Positions 33,584 to 43,688 of a DNA stretch of 64,000 bases are shown here, one piece after another. Location: the NCBI RefSeq assembly GCF_017565645.3, contig NZ_CP086136.1, positions 7,919,501 to 7,983,500 of the forward strand, read 5' to 3'. Position 1 is the stretch's first letter; each line of letters opens with the position of its first letter. Made by a program: the position numbers and the translations under genes. The DNA is from Bradyrhizobium barranii subsp. barranii (GTDB taxonomy: Bacteria > Pseudomonadota > Alphaproteobacteria > Rhizobiales > Xanthobacteraceae). The notes under the pieces are model-generated. The model was not told where the DNA came from, did no database searches, and saw only the letters and a list, made by a program, of their open reading frames with translations.

Positions 33584-34702
33584 TCAGTGCACCTGGAGTT
33601 CGGGCTGACGGCCCGTATCGGCACCCGCGCCGGTCTTGCGCGACTGGTAGAACTTCAGAATGCTGCGCGACGTCTCGATCTTGAGCTTGCCGAACTCGCG
33701 CTCGCTGTCATGAAGCTCGCGCGCCGTGATCAGATGATCCTTGGCGCCGAGGAACAGCAGCGACATGGTCGTGTCCCACGAGAAGTCGAGCGCCTTGCAC
33801 AGCACCAGAAGTATCTCGCGATTGCGGTCCATCATCGCGCGCTCGATCACGTCGACCGGAAGCGACGACAACAGCGACAGACCGATCTGCACCTCGTCGA
33901 AACGGTGCTGGCGCGCATAGTTCGAGATCGAGTCCTGGTTGAGGTTGCCCTGGCGGTACTGCGTCGTCACCACGCGCTTGGCGACGAAATAGCTGCGCGA
34001 GGACGGACCGAACTTGGACTGCAGATCGCCGGTGACGTCGGTCACCGAGCTCTGGATCTGCGCCATCATCTCGGGCCGCTCGTGCTCGAGGCGGCGGCGG
34101 ACGTCTTCCGACGCCTTGGAAATGAGCTGCTGGAAGATGTGGCGCGGCACGTCCTTGCGCAGGCCGAGCTGCTCGGCGAGGATCGAGTCGCCCTCCGCGC
34201 GCCGGACCATGTGCAGCAGGCCCGAGCCCGAGAAGCGCGCGCCCTCGTTCGTTGCGACGGAGGTCACGACCGCCTGGTCGCCGCGCTTGACCAGCACGTC
34301 GGTGACGGCTTCGCCGATCGACTTGCGCTGGGCGATCGCAAGCAGATGCGCCTGGCCCTTGGTCATGGCGCTCTGGACCAGCATCTTCTCGTCGATACGA
34401 GCGGAGTCGCGCAGCACGGGACCGGCCACGTCGATCTCGTCGTCGAGGGCGAGCTTTTCGATGACATTGAGCGGAGCGTGGTCGCAGGCCGACATCAGCT
34501 CGGAGAGCTGCGCCCGCGCGGCGACCTCGATCTCGTCGGCGAGCCGCCCGATGACCTCGCCGAACATGCTGATCTCGTCGTCGCTGTAGCGGCCGGTGAT
34601 CAGGATGTCGGTCGCATGCCACAACGCCTTCGCCCGGCTCTCGTCGGTGCCGCGCGCGATCGCGTCGTCCAGATCCTGCAGAAGCGATTTCGCCCCGTTC
34701 AT
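33584..34702 (-). CDS. DUF2336 domain protein
   Basis: 372 residues, predicted all-alpha with repeated acidic helices; the opening is MNGAKSLLQDLDDAIARGTD and the body has the DUF2336 pattern DILITGRYSDDEISMFGEVI and APLNVIEKLALDDEIDVAGPVL (given in part). The family is frequent in alphaproteobacteria and of unknown function; HEAT-like helical repeats suggest a protein scaffold. Confidence 0.85.
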   Translation of the reverse strand: MNGAKSLLQDLDDAIARGTDESRAKALWHATDILITGRYSDDEISMFGEVIGRLADEIEVAARAQLSELMSACDHAPLNVIEKLALDDEIDVAGPVLRDSARIDEKMLVQSAMTKGQAHLLAIAQRKSIGEAVTDVLVKRGDQAVVTSVATNEGARFSGSGLLHMVRRAEGDSILAEQLGLRKDVPRHIFQQLISKASEDVRRRLEHERPEMMAQIQSSVTDVTGDLQSKFGPSSRSYFVAKRVVTTQYRQGNLNQDSISNYARQHRFDEVQIGLSLLSSLPVDVIERAMMDRNREILLVLCKALDFSWDTTMSLLFLGAKDHLITARELHDSEREFGKLKIETSRSILKFYQSRKTGAGADTGRQPELQVH

Positions 34703-34901
34703 CTCGTTACCCCAGTTCTTGGTTAGCCATCCTGCTTGTGCTGGCAGGACGCCGAATTCCTCTGGGAACCGACACTAGAGATCAAACGCGAGAATCCAGT
34801 AAAGTCGGCAGATCAGTTTTGCCGAGCAAAATTCGTTAAAATGTGCGGGAATGGGTTTACCGGCGGGCAAGGGCCAGCGCTTGCCGAACAGGCTGCCGCG
34901 T

Positions 34902-37900
34902 TCACGGATTCGACGGCGTCAGCACCAGCGGTGGCTTCGGCTTGGGTTTTGCGGGCGGCGGGCCCGGCGCCGGCCTCACCTCGATCGGCGGCGGCAGCGG
35001 GGCGATCTGCTGGCTCGCGAGCGGCGGGCTTGTAAGTGGAGGACTTGGCGCTGCAGGGGCGGCCAGCGGCGCCTTCGGCGTCGGCGCGGCCTTTGGCTTC
35101 GGCGGCGCGCGGCGCGGATCGCGGCCGGGCAACGGCACGTCGGTCAGCGACGGCTCGGGCACCGGATCGGGCGAGACCAGCGTCGGCAGCGCCGCGGTCG
35201 CCGGCGGCGGCTCGCCGCGCTCGATCGCATCCAGCCGGCGCGTCTCGCGATCGATCGTGCGCACCGCGAGCCATGACGACAGCGGCGCGAGATCGACGGT
35301 GCGGTTGAGCCTGTCGGGGGGACCCGCCGCGAACAACTGGATCTCCGGCGGCGCGCCCGAAAGTCCGGTCATGATCGGCGTCAGGCTGGCGCGGATGTCG
35401 GCCTGGTCGGCGGGAATGTCGTAGCCGCCCGAGACAATGGCCCGCGCGTTCTTGGCCTCCAGCGGTGTCGCGCCGACGCGCAGGCGCCCGTCGCGGATCG
35501 TGAACGGGATCTGCGCCGAGGCGACCGCGATCGCACCAGCCGACAGCGCGGGCTCGACGAGCTGCCGCAGCCTGTTGTCGTCGGCGACCTGGCCGCCGTC
35601 GCTGGCGCGGATGGCGATCTCAAAGGCACGCGGATTGAGGCCGCTGATTTCCGCGGCCTCGAGCGTCACCGTGCCATTGCCGGCGAGCGCACCGGTCAAC
35701 GCCGCAACGCTGCGGCCCTGGCTGGTCAGGGCCATCTGCACCGAGGCGCGTCCCTTGGGCAATGCGAGATCGCGGTAGCGCAGCGCCGCCGCATCGACAT
35801 TGCGCAGCTCGATACGCGCGTTCAGCGCAACGCCATTGGCACCGTTGCGCGCGTCGAAGCTCGCCGACATCTCACCGCCGCCGACCCCGCCCTTGAGCGC
35901 GTCGAGCGCGAGCGACTGGCCGTCGCTACGGATCGTGCCGCCGACGGGGCGCAGCTCGATGCCGTCAGGCAAGGTGCCGCGTAAAGCCTGGAAGGCGATG
36001 CGGCCACGCCAACCGCCGAGCAGCCCCGCACTCAGGGGATCGCCGGCATCACGTCCGGCGGCGCCGATGGCCATTGCGAACGCCGGCGCAAGATCGAGCG
36101 CGTCGAGGCCGATTTCGCCATCGACGCTCTTCTCCTGATCGAGCGTCACCGCGAGATGCCCGCGCAGATGCGAGCCGGCCGCGCTGCTGTCGAGATCGTC
36201 GAAGGTCAGGCGGTTGCCGGAGAGGCCGACGCGCGAGGACAGGTTGACGCTCTGCACCGATCTGTCGGTTGGACTGGTCCCGAACAGCGGCGCCAGATTG
36301 GCATTGCGCACGCGCAAATTCACGCTGGCCTTCGGCTGGGACGAATTGGGGTCCGACAATTCGATGCTGCCTTGCGCATCCGCATCCAGCCCGCCGCCAC
36401 TGAGCTTTGCGTTCAACTGCAACGGCCGGCGCCACGCGCCGCTCAACCGGCCTTCGAACTGCGAGGGGCCCTCGCCCGCGGCGGCGACGCGATCGAGGCC
36501 CAGCAGCGCCAGCAATGCGCCCGCCTTCGGCGTCGAAATTTTCGAGTCCAGCGTGAAGTCGCTGTTGCGCAAGCGGTCGATGTCGATGCCGTTGACCGCC
36601 GCGACCGGCGTCTGCCCGGCCAGCGTCGCGGTGGCCTTGAGCTGCGGCGCATCGAGATCGAGCACGGCGCGCGCGTCGTTGCGATCGGCATGGTCGGCGT
36701 TCTTGTCGAGGCTGAGGTCGAGCTTCAACCGCGTCGCACCGGGCAATGACGGGATGGCGTCGAACCGTGCGCGCACCGAAGGCGCAATCGGCTCGAGCAG
36801 GGCGGTGAGCTCACGCAGCGAATTGGCCGAGGATTTCAGCGCGAGCTTGCCGGTGGCGTGAACGCGGTCGAAGCTGCCGCTCGCTTCGGTGGTCACGCCG
36901 CTCGCCTGACCAAACCGCAACTGTTCCAGCGACAGCGCCGCCGGGCCGTAGCCGAGTTTTGCCGTGAACGGCCGCAGCTCCTGTCCGGCCGACATCGCGC
37001 GGCCGACATCGAGCGCGAGCCTGGCTTCCTCCGGCCATTCGCCCTGCGGCCCCGCGAGCGCGCGCACGAAGCTTGCGGCGGCATCGAGGTCGAGACGGTC
37101 GGCCTTGAGCTCGGCGTCGATCCGCGAGCCCTTGCTCGCGCCGGTCTGGACGAAGGCGATGCGGCCCTCCACCGCGCCGCCCTCGATCTCGGCCTTCAAC
37201 CTGTCGACGGCGAGATGGTTGGCGGCGATGGTCACGTCGCCAGCAAGGCGCAGCGGCCGCGTGCTGCGGCGGTTGATCTCGCTGCGACCCTGGAGCCACG
37301 CCACCAGCGTATCGGGATCGGACGACTCGACGCTGAGACGGCCGCTAAAACTGTCGGCGCCGGGCGTTGCGCCGTTGAGCGAGAGCTGCGTCATGCCGGG
37401 TGCGCGCAGCTCGAGCCGCTGGAAAGTCCAGGACCTTCCGTCGGTCTGAAGCTCCGCCGTGATGTTCTGGAGCGGACGCCCGCCCAGCATGATCTGGTCG
37501 GAGTTGAACTCGATCTGCGCCGGCATCGGCGCCTGTGGGATCGCCGCAAGGCCCGCGCGCAGCGCCGGCAGGACGCGCTGCGGCTCGGCATCGTCCTTGC
37601 CCGCCAGCTTGTCGGCATCGACCTGGCGCGCCGACAGCACCGCGCGCAGCAGCGGCGAGGCGCCGAACCTGACATCGCCGACACCGCCAAACTTGAGCGC
37701 ATTGTCCTCGGCGCCGAAGCTCGCATCGATCTGATCGAATTTGGCGCCGGCCGGATCGGCCTTGAGCTTTGCCGTGAGCTTCCAGGGTGTCGGCCCCGCC
37801 GTGCCCGCCTTCTTGACCGGGGGCACGGCGAGCGTCAGCGCGCCGTCAAATTTCGGCAGGCGGTTGTCGAAGGCGAGCACGCCTTCGAGATCGGCCAAGA

Positions 37901-38546
37901 TCGCACGCTCGCCGGGATCGATGTTGAGGTGGAGACGGGTGGCGCTGCCGTCGGCGCTCGGCCCGGAGGAGACGCGGAACGGATAGCGCACCCCAGTGGC
38001 GGTGAAACTGCCGTCGCCGCGGACCGAGCCGGCCAGCGAGCGCACGTCGCCGGAAAAGGTGATGTCGTTCAATTCCAGCGTCGAGCGGCTGGCGGCATCG
38101 TGCAGGGCGATGCGGCCGGTGAGGTTCAGGCGTTCGATCGCAAGCGAGGCCAGATTGAAGGTGCCGCTCGCGGTGGACGGCAAATCGACCCGCCCCTTGG
38201 CATCCAGGCCGAGATCCACCGCCATGCCGTTGACGGTCAGCTCGGTGGCGCGCCATTCGCCGCGCATCAGCGAGCTCAGGCTGAACTCGACGTCGAGCTT
38301 GTCGGCGCGCAGGCGGCCGAGATCGTTGTTGCCGCCGAAGGTCACCGAGCGCAGCCGCAGCGTCGGCGCCGGCAGCAGCCGCGCATCCAGCTCGCCCGCC
38401 ACCCGCACCGGCACGCCCATGATCGTGCCCGCCTCCGCCTCGAACTGGGGCCTGAACTGGTTCCAGTCGATGAAGTAAGGCCCGATCAGCGCGGTCAGCA
38501 GCGCAATGATGAAGGCAATCGCCAATCCGAGCAGCGTCGTCTGCAC
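34902..38546 (-). CDS. AsmA-like envelope protein (large)
   Basis: 1214 residues from a GTG at 38546 that follows GAGGGGAG. An N-terminal signal anchor (TLLGLAIAFIIALLTALIGP) precedes the AsmA N-domain (FEAEAGTIMGVPVRVAGELDARLLP, quoted as GVPVRVAGELDARLLP). A long beta-rich repetitive region and the AsmA_2 C-domain follow (about 960-1130), and the end is a Pro/Ala/Lys tail of about 80 residues. AsmA-like proteins span the periplasm and are linked to lipid transport and outer-membrane assembly. It is larger than E. coli AsmA (617) and similar in size class to TamB/YhdP. Confidence 0.88.
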   Translation of the reverse strand: MQTTLLGLAIAFIIALLTALIGPYFIDWNQFRPQFEAEAGTIMGVPVRVAGELDARLLPAPTLRLRSVTFGGNNDLGRLRADKLDVEFSLSSLMRGEWRATELTVNGMAVDLGLDAKGRVDLPSTASGTFNLASLAIERLNLTGRIALHDAASRSTLELNDITFSGDVRSLAGSVRGDGSFTATGVRYPFRVSSGPSADGSATRLHLNIDPGERAILADLEGVLAFDNRLPKFDGALTLAVPPVKKAGTAGPTPWKLTAKLKADPAGAKFDQIDASFGAEDNALKFGGVGDVRFGASPLLRAVLSARQVDADKLAGKDDAEPQRVLPALRAGLAAIPQAPMPAQIEFNSDQIMLGGRPLQNITAELQTDGRSWTFQRLELRAPGMTQLSLNGATPGADSFSGRLSVESSDPDTLVAWLQGRSEINRRSTRPLRLAGDVTIAANHLAVDRLKAEIEGGAVEGRIAFVQTGASKGSRIDAELKADRLDLDAAASFVRALAGPQGEWPEEARLALDVGRAMSAGQELRPFTAKLGYGPAALSLEQLRFGQASGVTTEASGSFDRVHATGKLALKSSANSLRELTALLEPIAPSVRARFDAIPSLPGATRLKLDLSLDKNADHADRNDARAVLDLDAPQLKATATLAGQTPVAAVNGIDIDRLRNSDFTLDSKISTPKAGALLALLGLDRVAAAGEGPSQFEGRLSGAWRRPLQLNAKLSGGGLDADAQGSIELSDPNSSQPKASVNLRVRNANLAPLFGTSPTDRSVQSVNLSSRVGLSGNRLTFDDLDSSAAGSHLRGHLAVTLDQEKSVDGEIGLDALDLAPAFAMAIGAAGRDAGDPLSAGLLGGWRGRIAFQALRGTLPDGIELRPVGGTIRSDGQSLALDALKGGVGGGEMSASFDARNGANGVALNARIELRNVDAAALRYRDLALPKGRASVQMALTSQGRSVAALTGALAGNGTVTLEAAEISGLNPRAFEIAIRASDGGQVADDNRLRQLVEPALSAGAIAVASAQIPFTIRDGRLRVGATPLEAKNARAIVSGGYDIPADQADIRASLTPIMTGLSGAPPEIQLFAAGPPDRLNRTVDLAPLSSWLAVRTIDRETRRLDAIERGEPPPATAALPTLVSPDPVPEPSLTDVPLPGRDPRRAPPKPKAAPTPKAPLAAPAAPSPPLTSPPLASQQIAPLPPPIEVRPAPGPPPAKPKPKPPLVLTPSNP

Positions 38547-38678
38547 GGGTCTCCCCTCGGCCAAACCGGCCCGGGCCAAACCTGAGGGCCTCAGGCGCGC
38601 CGGAACAGCCCCTTATATAAAGGGAAGTGTGGCGAAGTCACAGCGACTGTTGCGCGCGGAGGTTAACGCCGCCGGCCA

Positions 38679-39908
38679 TCACCAGCTTGCCGGCAGGCGT
38701 TTCAGGCCGCGCAGCACGAAGGTCGGCCGCCATTCCGGGTTCTCGACGTCGTCGATGCGCAGATCCGGCAGCCGCCGCAACAGCGTCGCGATGGCGATTT
38801 CGGCCTCGATGCGCGCCAATTGGGCGCCCAGGCAGAAATGGATGCCGCCGCCGAACGACAGCGGCTTGACGTTGGGCCGGGTGACGTCGAGCTGGTCGGG
38901 GCGATCAGGGTAGACCGCCGGATCGCGGTTGGCCGAGCCGAGCAGGCACAGCACGGTCTCACCCTTCGGGATACTCTTGCCGCCGAGATCCGCAATGTCC
39001 TCCAGCGCCACGCGCCCGGTCATCTGCACCGAGGAATCGTAGCGCAAGAATTCCTCGATCGCGTTGACCATCAACTCGGGCCGCGCCTTCAGGAGCGCGA
39101 GCTGATCCGGATTGCGGTGCAGCGCGAGCAGGCCGTTTCCGATCAGATTGACGGTGGTCTCGTGGCCGGCGCCGAACAGCAGGATGATGTTGGCGGTCAA
39201 TTCCTCGTTGGTGAGCTTGTGGCCGTCTTCCTCGGCCTGCACCAGCTGGGTGGTGAGATCGTCGCCGGGATTGCGGCGGCGCAGCTCGAACAGCTGCTGG
39301 AAATACATCTGCGCCATCCGGTTGCCGGCGTTGCCCTTCGCGATCTCCTCCGGCGTCAGCGGCACGGGGTCGAGCAGCCGCCCGCCATCGCGCGAGCTGT
39401 TGTAGAAGGTCTCGCGATGATCCTCGGGGATTCCGAGCATGTCGCAGATGATGGTGACAGGCAGGCGGAAGGCGAAATCCTCGATCAGGTCCATGTGGCC
39501 GCGCTCGATCACGGCATCGATGGCCTGGTCGACGATCTCCTGGATCCGCGGCCGCATGTCCTCGACGCGGCGGGCGGTGAAGGCTTTCACGACGAGGCCG
39601 CGCAGGCGGGTGTGGTCGGGCGGATCGGATTGCAGCATCCAGTGGCTCATGCTGCGGAATACCGGCTCGTCCATGATGGCAGGGCTGTAGCGGCGCTTGG
39701 AGCGCTCGACAAAGTCCTTGCCGAAGCGCTTGTCGCGCATCACCAAGCTGACGTCGGCGTGGCGGCTGGCGACGAACTGGCCGAAAGGCGTCACATGGAT
39801 CGGCTCGATCGTGCGCAGCCGGTCGTAATGCGGATAGGGATCGCGGATGAAGTCCGGCGACAGCGGATTGAACAGCGGTCCGCCTGCGGGTTGCACTTGC
39901 TCGTTCAT
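38679..39908 (-). CDS. Cytochrome P450
   Basis: 409 residues from the ATG at 39908, which follows GAGG. The oxygen-activation helix is LLFGAGHETTVNLIG, the ExxR pair lies in EEFLRYDSS, and the heme-thiolate motif FGGGIHFCLGAQLAR has Cys359 as ligand. It is a soluble bacterial P450 similar to the CYP107/CYP203-like group by overall pattern; the substrate is unknown. No ferredoxin or reductase gene is adjacent. Divergent from a TetR repressor across an 11-bp-arm palindrome. Confidence 0.96.
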   Translation of the reverse strand: MNEQVQPAGGPLFNPLSPDFIRDPYPHYDRLRTIEPIHVTPFGQFVASRHADVSLVMRDKRFGKDFVERSKRRYSPAIMDEPVFRSMSHWMLQSDPPDHTRLRGLVVKAFTARRVEDMRPRIQEIVDQAIDAVIERGHMDLIEDFAFRLPVTIICDMLGIPEDHRETFYNSSRDGGRLLDPVPLTPEEIAKGNAGNRMAQMYFQQLFELRRRNPGDDLTTQLVQAEEDGHKLTNEELTANIILLFGAGHETTVNLIGNGLLALHRNPDQLALLKARPELMVNAIEEFLRYDSSVQMTGRVALEDIADLGGKSIPKGETVLCLLGSANRDPAVYPDRPDQLDVTRPNVKPLSFGGGIHFCLGAQLARIEAEIAIATLLRRLPDLRIDDVENPEWRPTFVLRGLKRLPASW

Positions 39909-39988
39909 GGTGACCTCAATCGGTTGCCGCATGACACGAATACGCCGGCAGTCCCCTTGCGCGCGGCGTAACCATCCCCAGGATTATA

Positions 39989-40014
39989 AACTCGATACAT
40001 TGTTGTATCGAGTT
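39989..40014. promoter_or_regulatory. Operator palindrome between P450 and tetR
   Basis: AACTCGATACA (39989-39999) and TGTATCGAGTT (40004-40014) form a perfect 11-bp inverted repeat with a 4-nt spacer, 24 bp before the tetR ATG and 81 bp before the P450 ATG. It is very likely the binding site of the adjacent TetR protein. Confidence 0.8.
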
Positions 40015-40037
40015 GCATTCTGCCCTAACCTGCGCCG

Positions 40038-40649
40038 ATGTCAAGGCTGAGAACCAGGCCGACCAGGGACGACACGCGCGACAAACTGTTCGAGGCAGCC
40101 GCGCGCGTGTTCGAGGCGGACGGCATCGGCGGCGCCAGCATCGAGGCGATCGCGGCCGCCGCGGGCTTCACCCGCGGCGCATTCTATTCCAACTTCAAGA
40201 GCAAAGACGAATTGATCATCGCCATGCTCGAGGATCATGTCGAGCAGTCGATCCGGCGCAACCTCGACATCCTCGCGCAGCACGACAATCTCGACGATTT
40301 CATCGCGGCGCTGAAGACGATGGATCGCAGCCGGCAAGACCCGCTCGGCCGCTCGCCCCTCCTGCACATGGAGATGATCCTGTTCGTCGCGCGCGCCGAG
40401 AAACGCCGCCCGGAGCTTGCCAAGCGGCTGCGCGCGCGGCGCAAGCTGGTGGCCGACATCGTCGAGGCCACGTTGAAGAGCAACGGCAGGAACGATACGC
40501 TGAATCCGCCGTGGATGGCCTCCGTCGTGCTGGCGCTGGAAGACGGCTTTCGCCTGCACCGCCTGATCGATCCGGAGACGACGCCGGCCGACAGTTTTCT
40601 GCGCGCGATCACGGATTTAAGGCGCAGGACCGGATTGTCGTCGAACTAG
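40038..40649 (+). CDS. TetR-family repressor of the P450 gene
   Basis: 203 residues; the HTH is ASIEAIAAAAGFTRGAFYSN (about 35-54) followed by FKSKDELIIAMLEDH. The C-terminus belongs to the BetI/TetR_C_6-like group. The adjacent palindrome overlaps the promoters of both genes, so it probably represses the P450 until a ligand binds. Confidence 0.94.
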   Translation: MSRLRTRPTRDDTRDKLFEAAARVFEADGIGGASIEAIAAAAGFTRGAFYSNFKSKDELIIAMLEDHVEQSIRRNLDILAQHDNLDDFIAALKTMDRSRQDPLGRSPLLHMEMILFVARAEKRRPELAKRLRARRKLVADIVEATLKSNGRNDTLNPPWMASVVLALEDGFRLHRLIDPETTPADSFLRAITDLRRRTGLSSN

Positions 40650-41380
40650 CCTGGATCGCCGATATCAGGCCCACGACCGGACCGTCATCCGACCGGCGTT
40701 GAATTCTCCGACAACTCCCCGCCCGCCCCAATCGTGCGTTTTTGAAAACGTGCGCCTGCTTGCAGCAGGATCGGACAAGGCATGGCCGCTTCGGGAAATA
40801 CGCCGGGCCTCCGCGCCGCTGACCGGCTAGGCGCCGGGCGATTGGCGCAGGCGCGTGGGTTAGCAGCAATCTCTCGACAGGGACGGCAATCGCTCTGGCG
40901 CAGTCGACGATCCGGTTGGCTAAACATCGCAACGTCACATCATGGGGACGGAGACAAACGATGGACAGGAAACGGCTTGCAATCGCGCCACGGCGGAAGG
41001 CCGTCTCGACGGCGCTCATGTACGGGCTTTCACTGACCGTGCGTTTCACCTCGCCGACGGCCGATGAGGCGCCGCCACAGATCGCACAAGACGCCAAGGT
41101 CTCGACGTCGATCCTGATCGATCGGGGCTGGACCAACAAACCTGCGCTGCCGGTCGCCCTGCGCGGCTGGCCATCGGGCCCGCGAAGTTGCCGCGCTGGA
41201 TGTGAAGGCCCTGCGCTGCTGTCCTCGCTGCCGAACTGCACCGCGCCGTAAGGGCCCGGCGGTCTCCGTCTCACCTCTTCGCGTCATCATCGCTCGCAAC
41301 AGGCACTGCTCGCATCGAGCGGCGGCGACGGCGCGCGTTTCGAACCAACAACCCCAGAACCAAATCCAGGAGTGAACCAC
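40650..41380. other. 731-bp gap; one doubtful ORF at 40961-41251
   Basis: A 96-codon frame from ATG 40961 (MDRKRLAIAPRRKAVSTALM) has GGAG 8 nt upstream but no recognisable family, and its second half is dominated by Ser/Arg/Pro/Cys as in a non-coding frame. No repeat, RNA or promoter was identified with confidence. It may contain a degraded gene. Confidence 0.3.
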
Positions 41381-42586
41381 ATGCGACTGCTCATCATTGG
41401 CGCCGGCTTCGCCGGCATGTACGCCGCCCTCTCCGCCGCCCGCCTGCGCGACATTCAGGGCGTCTCGCCGGAAGAGCTCGAGATCGCGCTGATCGCACCC
41501 GAGCCGACGCTGGTGGTCCGCCCTCGGCTCTATGAGCCGAATCCGGAAACCCTGACGGCGCCGTTGCTCGATGTCCTCAAGGCGATCGACGTCGATTACA
41601 TCCAGGGGAGCGCTGAGACTGTCAACACCGAGGCGCTGACGGTGCAGATCTCGACTCCCAAAGGCACCCGCAAGACCCTGTCCTACGACCGCCTGGTGAT
41701 CGCTACCGGCAGCCGCCTCTTCCGACCCAACATTCCCGGCCTTGCCGAGCACGGCTTCAGCGTCGACTCGCTCGACGATGCGGTTGCCCTCGACAAGCAT
41801 CTGCATGGCCTCGCCGACCGGCCGGCCGTCAATGGACGTGACACGGTCGTGGTCGCCGGCGGCGGCTTCACCGGCATCGAGGCGGCGACCGAGCTGCCCG
41901 CGCGCCTGCGCGCCATCTTCGGCCAAAACGCCAGAACGCGCGTGATCATCGTCGAGCGTAACGGCGCAATCGCTCCCGACATGGGCGAAGGCTCCCGCCC
42001 GGTCATCGAGCAAGCGCTGCGCAAGCTCGGCGTGGAGACAAGGCTCGGCACCGGCGTTGCCTCGCTCGACAAATCCGGCGTGACGCTGTCGACCGGCGAA
42101 CACATCGAAACCGAGACGGTGGTCTGGGCAGCCGGTATTCGCGCCGCGCCCCTGACAGCGCAGATTCCCGCCGAGCGCGACAATTTCGGCCGGCTGCTGG
42201 TGGACCGCGATCTGCGCGTGCCCGGCATCGCGGGCGTCTTCGCCACCGGCGATGCCGCGCGGGCCGCATGCGACGACGAGGGCAATTACGCGCTGATGTC
42301 GTGCCAGCACGCCACGCGGATGGGCGCGTTTGCCGGCAACAATGCGGCAGCCGAACTCCTGCGCGTCCCGACCAGGCCGTATCACCAGAAGGCCTACGTC
42401 ACCTGCCTCGATCTCGGCGAAGCCGGCGCGCTGTTCACGCGCGGCTGGGAGCGCAAGGTCGAGATGGTCGGCGACGTCGCCAAGAAGACCAAGCAGGAGA
42501 TCAACACGGTCTGGATCTACCCGCCCCGCGCCGAGCGTGCCGCAGCGCTCGCGTCGGCCGATCCGGAGCGTGTGACGAGCCTCTAG
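41381..42586 (+). CDS. FAD-dependent NADH dehydrogenase-like oxidoreductase (NDH-2 type)
   Basis: 401 residues from ATG 41381, which follows AGGAG at 8 nt. FAD motif LLIIGAGFAGMYAAL at the N-terminus, second dinucleotide motif VVVAGGGFTGIEAATELP (about 155-172), and the FAD-binding GVFATGDAAR near residue 290 identify the pyridine nucleotide-disulphide oxidoreductase/NDH-2 group. It probably oxidises NAD(P)H and passes electrons to quinone. The C-terminal membrane-anchoring helix is not evident. A metallo-hydrolase gene follows 92 bp later. Confidence 0.9.
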   Translation: MRLLIIGAGFAGMYAALSAARLRDIQGVSPEELEIALIAPEPTLVVRPRLYEPNPETLTAPLLDVLKAIDVDYIQGSAETVNTEALTVQISTPKGTRKTLSYDRLVIATGSRLFRPNIPGLAEHGFSVDSLDDAVALDKHLHGLADRPAVNGRDTVVVAGGGFTGIEAATELPARLRAIFGQNARTRVIIVERNGAIAPDMGEGSRPVIEQALRKLGVETRLGTGVASLDKSGVTLSTGEHIETETVVWAAGIRAAPLTAQIPAERDNFGRLLVDRDLRVPGIAGVFATGDAARAACDDEGNYALMSCQHATRMGAFAGNNAAAELLRVPTRPYHQKAYVTCLDLGEAGALFTRGWERKVEMVGDVAKKTKQEINTVWIYPPRAERAAALASADPERVTSL

Positions 42587-42678
42587 AAGCACGAAACGAT
42601 CACGGCCGCACCTCCCTGGCTGCGCGGCCTGCTCAACCAAGTCCAGCCGGGAGCCCTACCTTGAAACAGGAGACCAAC

Positions 42679-43594
42679 ATGAACCTGCACAACACCTCAT
42701 ACCCCGCGACATCGAAGCCGGAAGAGCTCGTTCCGTCGCGCTACGCGCTGAAGGTCGGCGAGATCGACGTGCTGGTGGTCAGCGACGGCGTGCTGCCGCT
42801 GCCAACCACGATGCTGGCGCACAATGCCGACCCGGCCGTCCGGGCGACCTGGCTGCACGACATGTTCCTGCCGCAGGACGCTTTCGACTGGGCGTTGAAT
42901 GTGGTCGTGGTGCGCAGCGGGGACAAGACCATCTTGATCGACGCCGGACTGGGGTCCGACCCGGATCTGCACTTGCCGCGCGCCGGCCAGTTGATCAGGC
43001 GACTGGAAGCAGCCGGCATCGACCTTTCGTCCGTGACCGATCTGGTGCTGACTCACTTGCACATGGATCATTGGGGGACTGCTCGTCGATGGGGTGAAGG
43101 AGCGGCTGCGCAAAGACCTGCGGATCCACGTGGCGGCCGCCGAGGTCAAATTCTGGGAGGCGCCCGATTTCTCCCACACCGCCATGCCGCCGGGCTTTCC
43201 GGACGCGCTTCGGGCGACCGCCAAACGGTTCGTCAAGGAGTACGGAAGTCAGTTGCGGCAGTTCGACGAGCAGCACGAGGTTGCGCCGGGCGTCGTCGTT
43301 CGTCGCACCGGCGGTCACACCCCCGGACACAGCGTGGTTCGCGTGGCATCCGGCGGCGACGGGCTGACGTTCGCCGGCGACGCCGTGTTTGCCGTCGGAT
43401 TCGATCAACCCGACTGGCACAACGGTTTCGAACACGACCCCGAGGAGGCGGCGCGCGTTCGGGTCGGTCTGTTGCGAGAGATTGCCGCGAGCGGCGAGAT
43501 GCTGGTGGCGACCCACATGCCGTTCCCGTCCGTCGGCCATGTGGCGGTCGCCGGCGACGCCTTTCGCTGGGTGCCGGTGTTCTGGGATTACTGA
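42679..43594 (+). pseudogene. Metallo-beta-lactamase-fold hydrolase, frameshifted
   Basis: The N-terminal frame (MNLHNTSYPATSKPEELVPSR) runs to the zinc motif THLHMDH at 43054-43071; the reading frame is lost immediately after. The remaining frame continues LLVDGVKERLRKDLRI...GGHTPGHS...FAGDAVFAV... to the stop at 43594. CATTGGGGGACTG is explained if CATATTGGGGGACTG (HIGGL) lost AT, or gained one G. Repairing it gives about 305 residues, the normal size of this family (quorum-quenching or alkylsulfatase-like hydrolases). Both parts are otherwise intact. Confidence 0.85.
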
Positions 43595-43688
43595 TCGCTC
43601 GCTGAGCCAACGTGAGACCAGGGCGCGCATTCATGGCGGGCCCTGGTTTCGATGCGGCGAACCGAGTCAGCGCGGCGCGCCGCCGATA

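Noticed and set aside
36858..38585. Plus-strand frame of 575 codons opposite the AsmA-like gene
   Set aside because: Antisense to a real gene with a good start site; no recognised domain.
40916..41251. 111-codon frame before the flavoprotein gene
   Set aside because: Composition in the second half looks non-coding; kept as a doubtful ORF within the gap entry rather than a gene.
41030..42640. Minus-strand frame of 536 codons opposite the flavoprotein gene
   Set aside because: Shadow of the NDH-2-like gene, with compositional signs of a non-coding frame.
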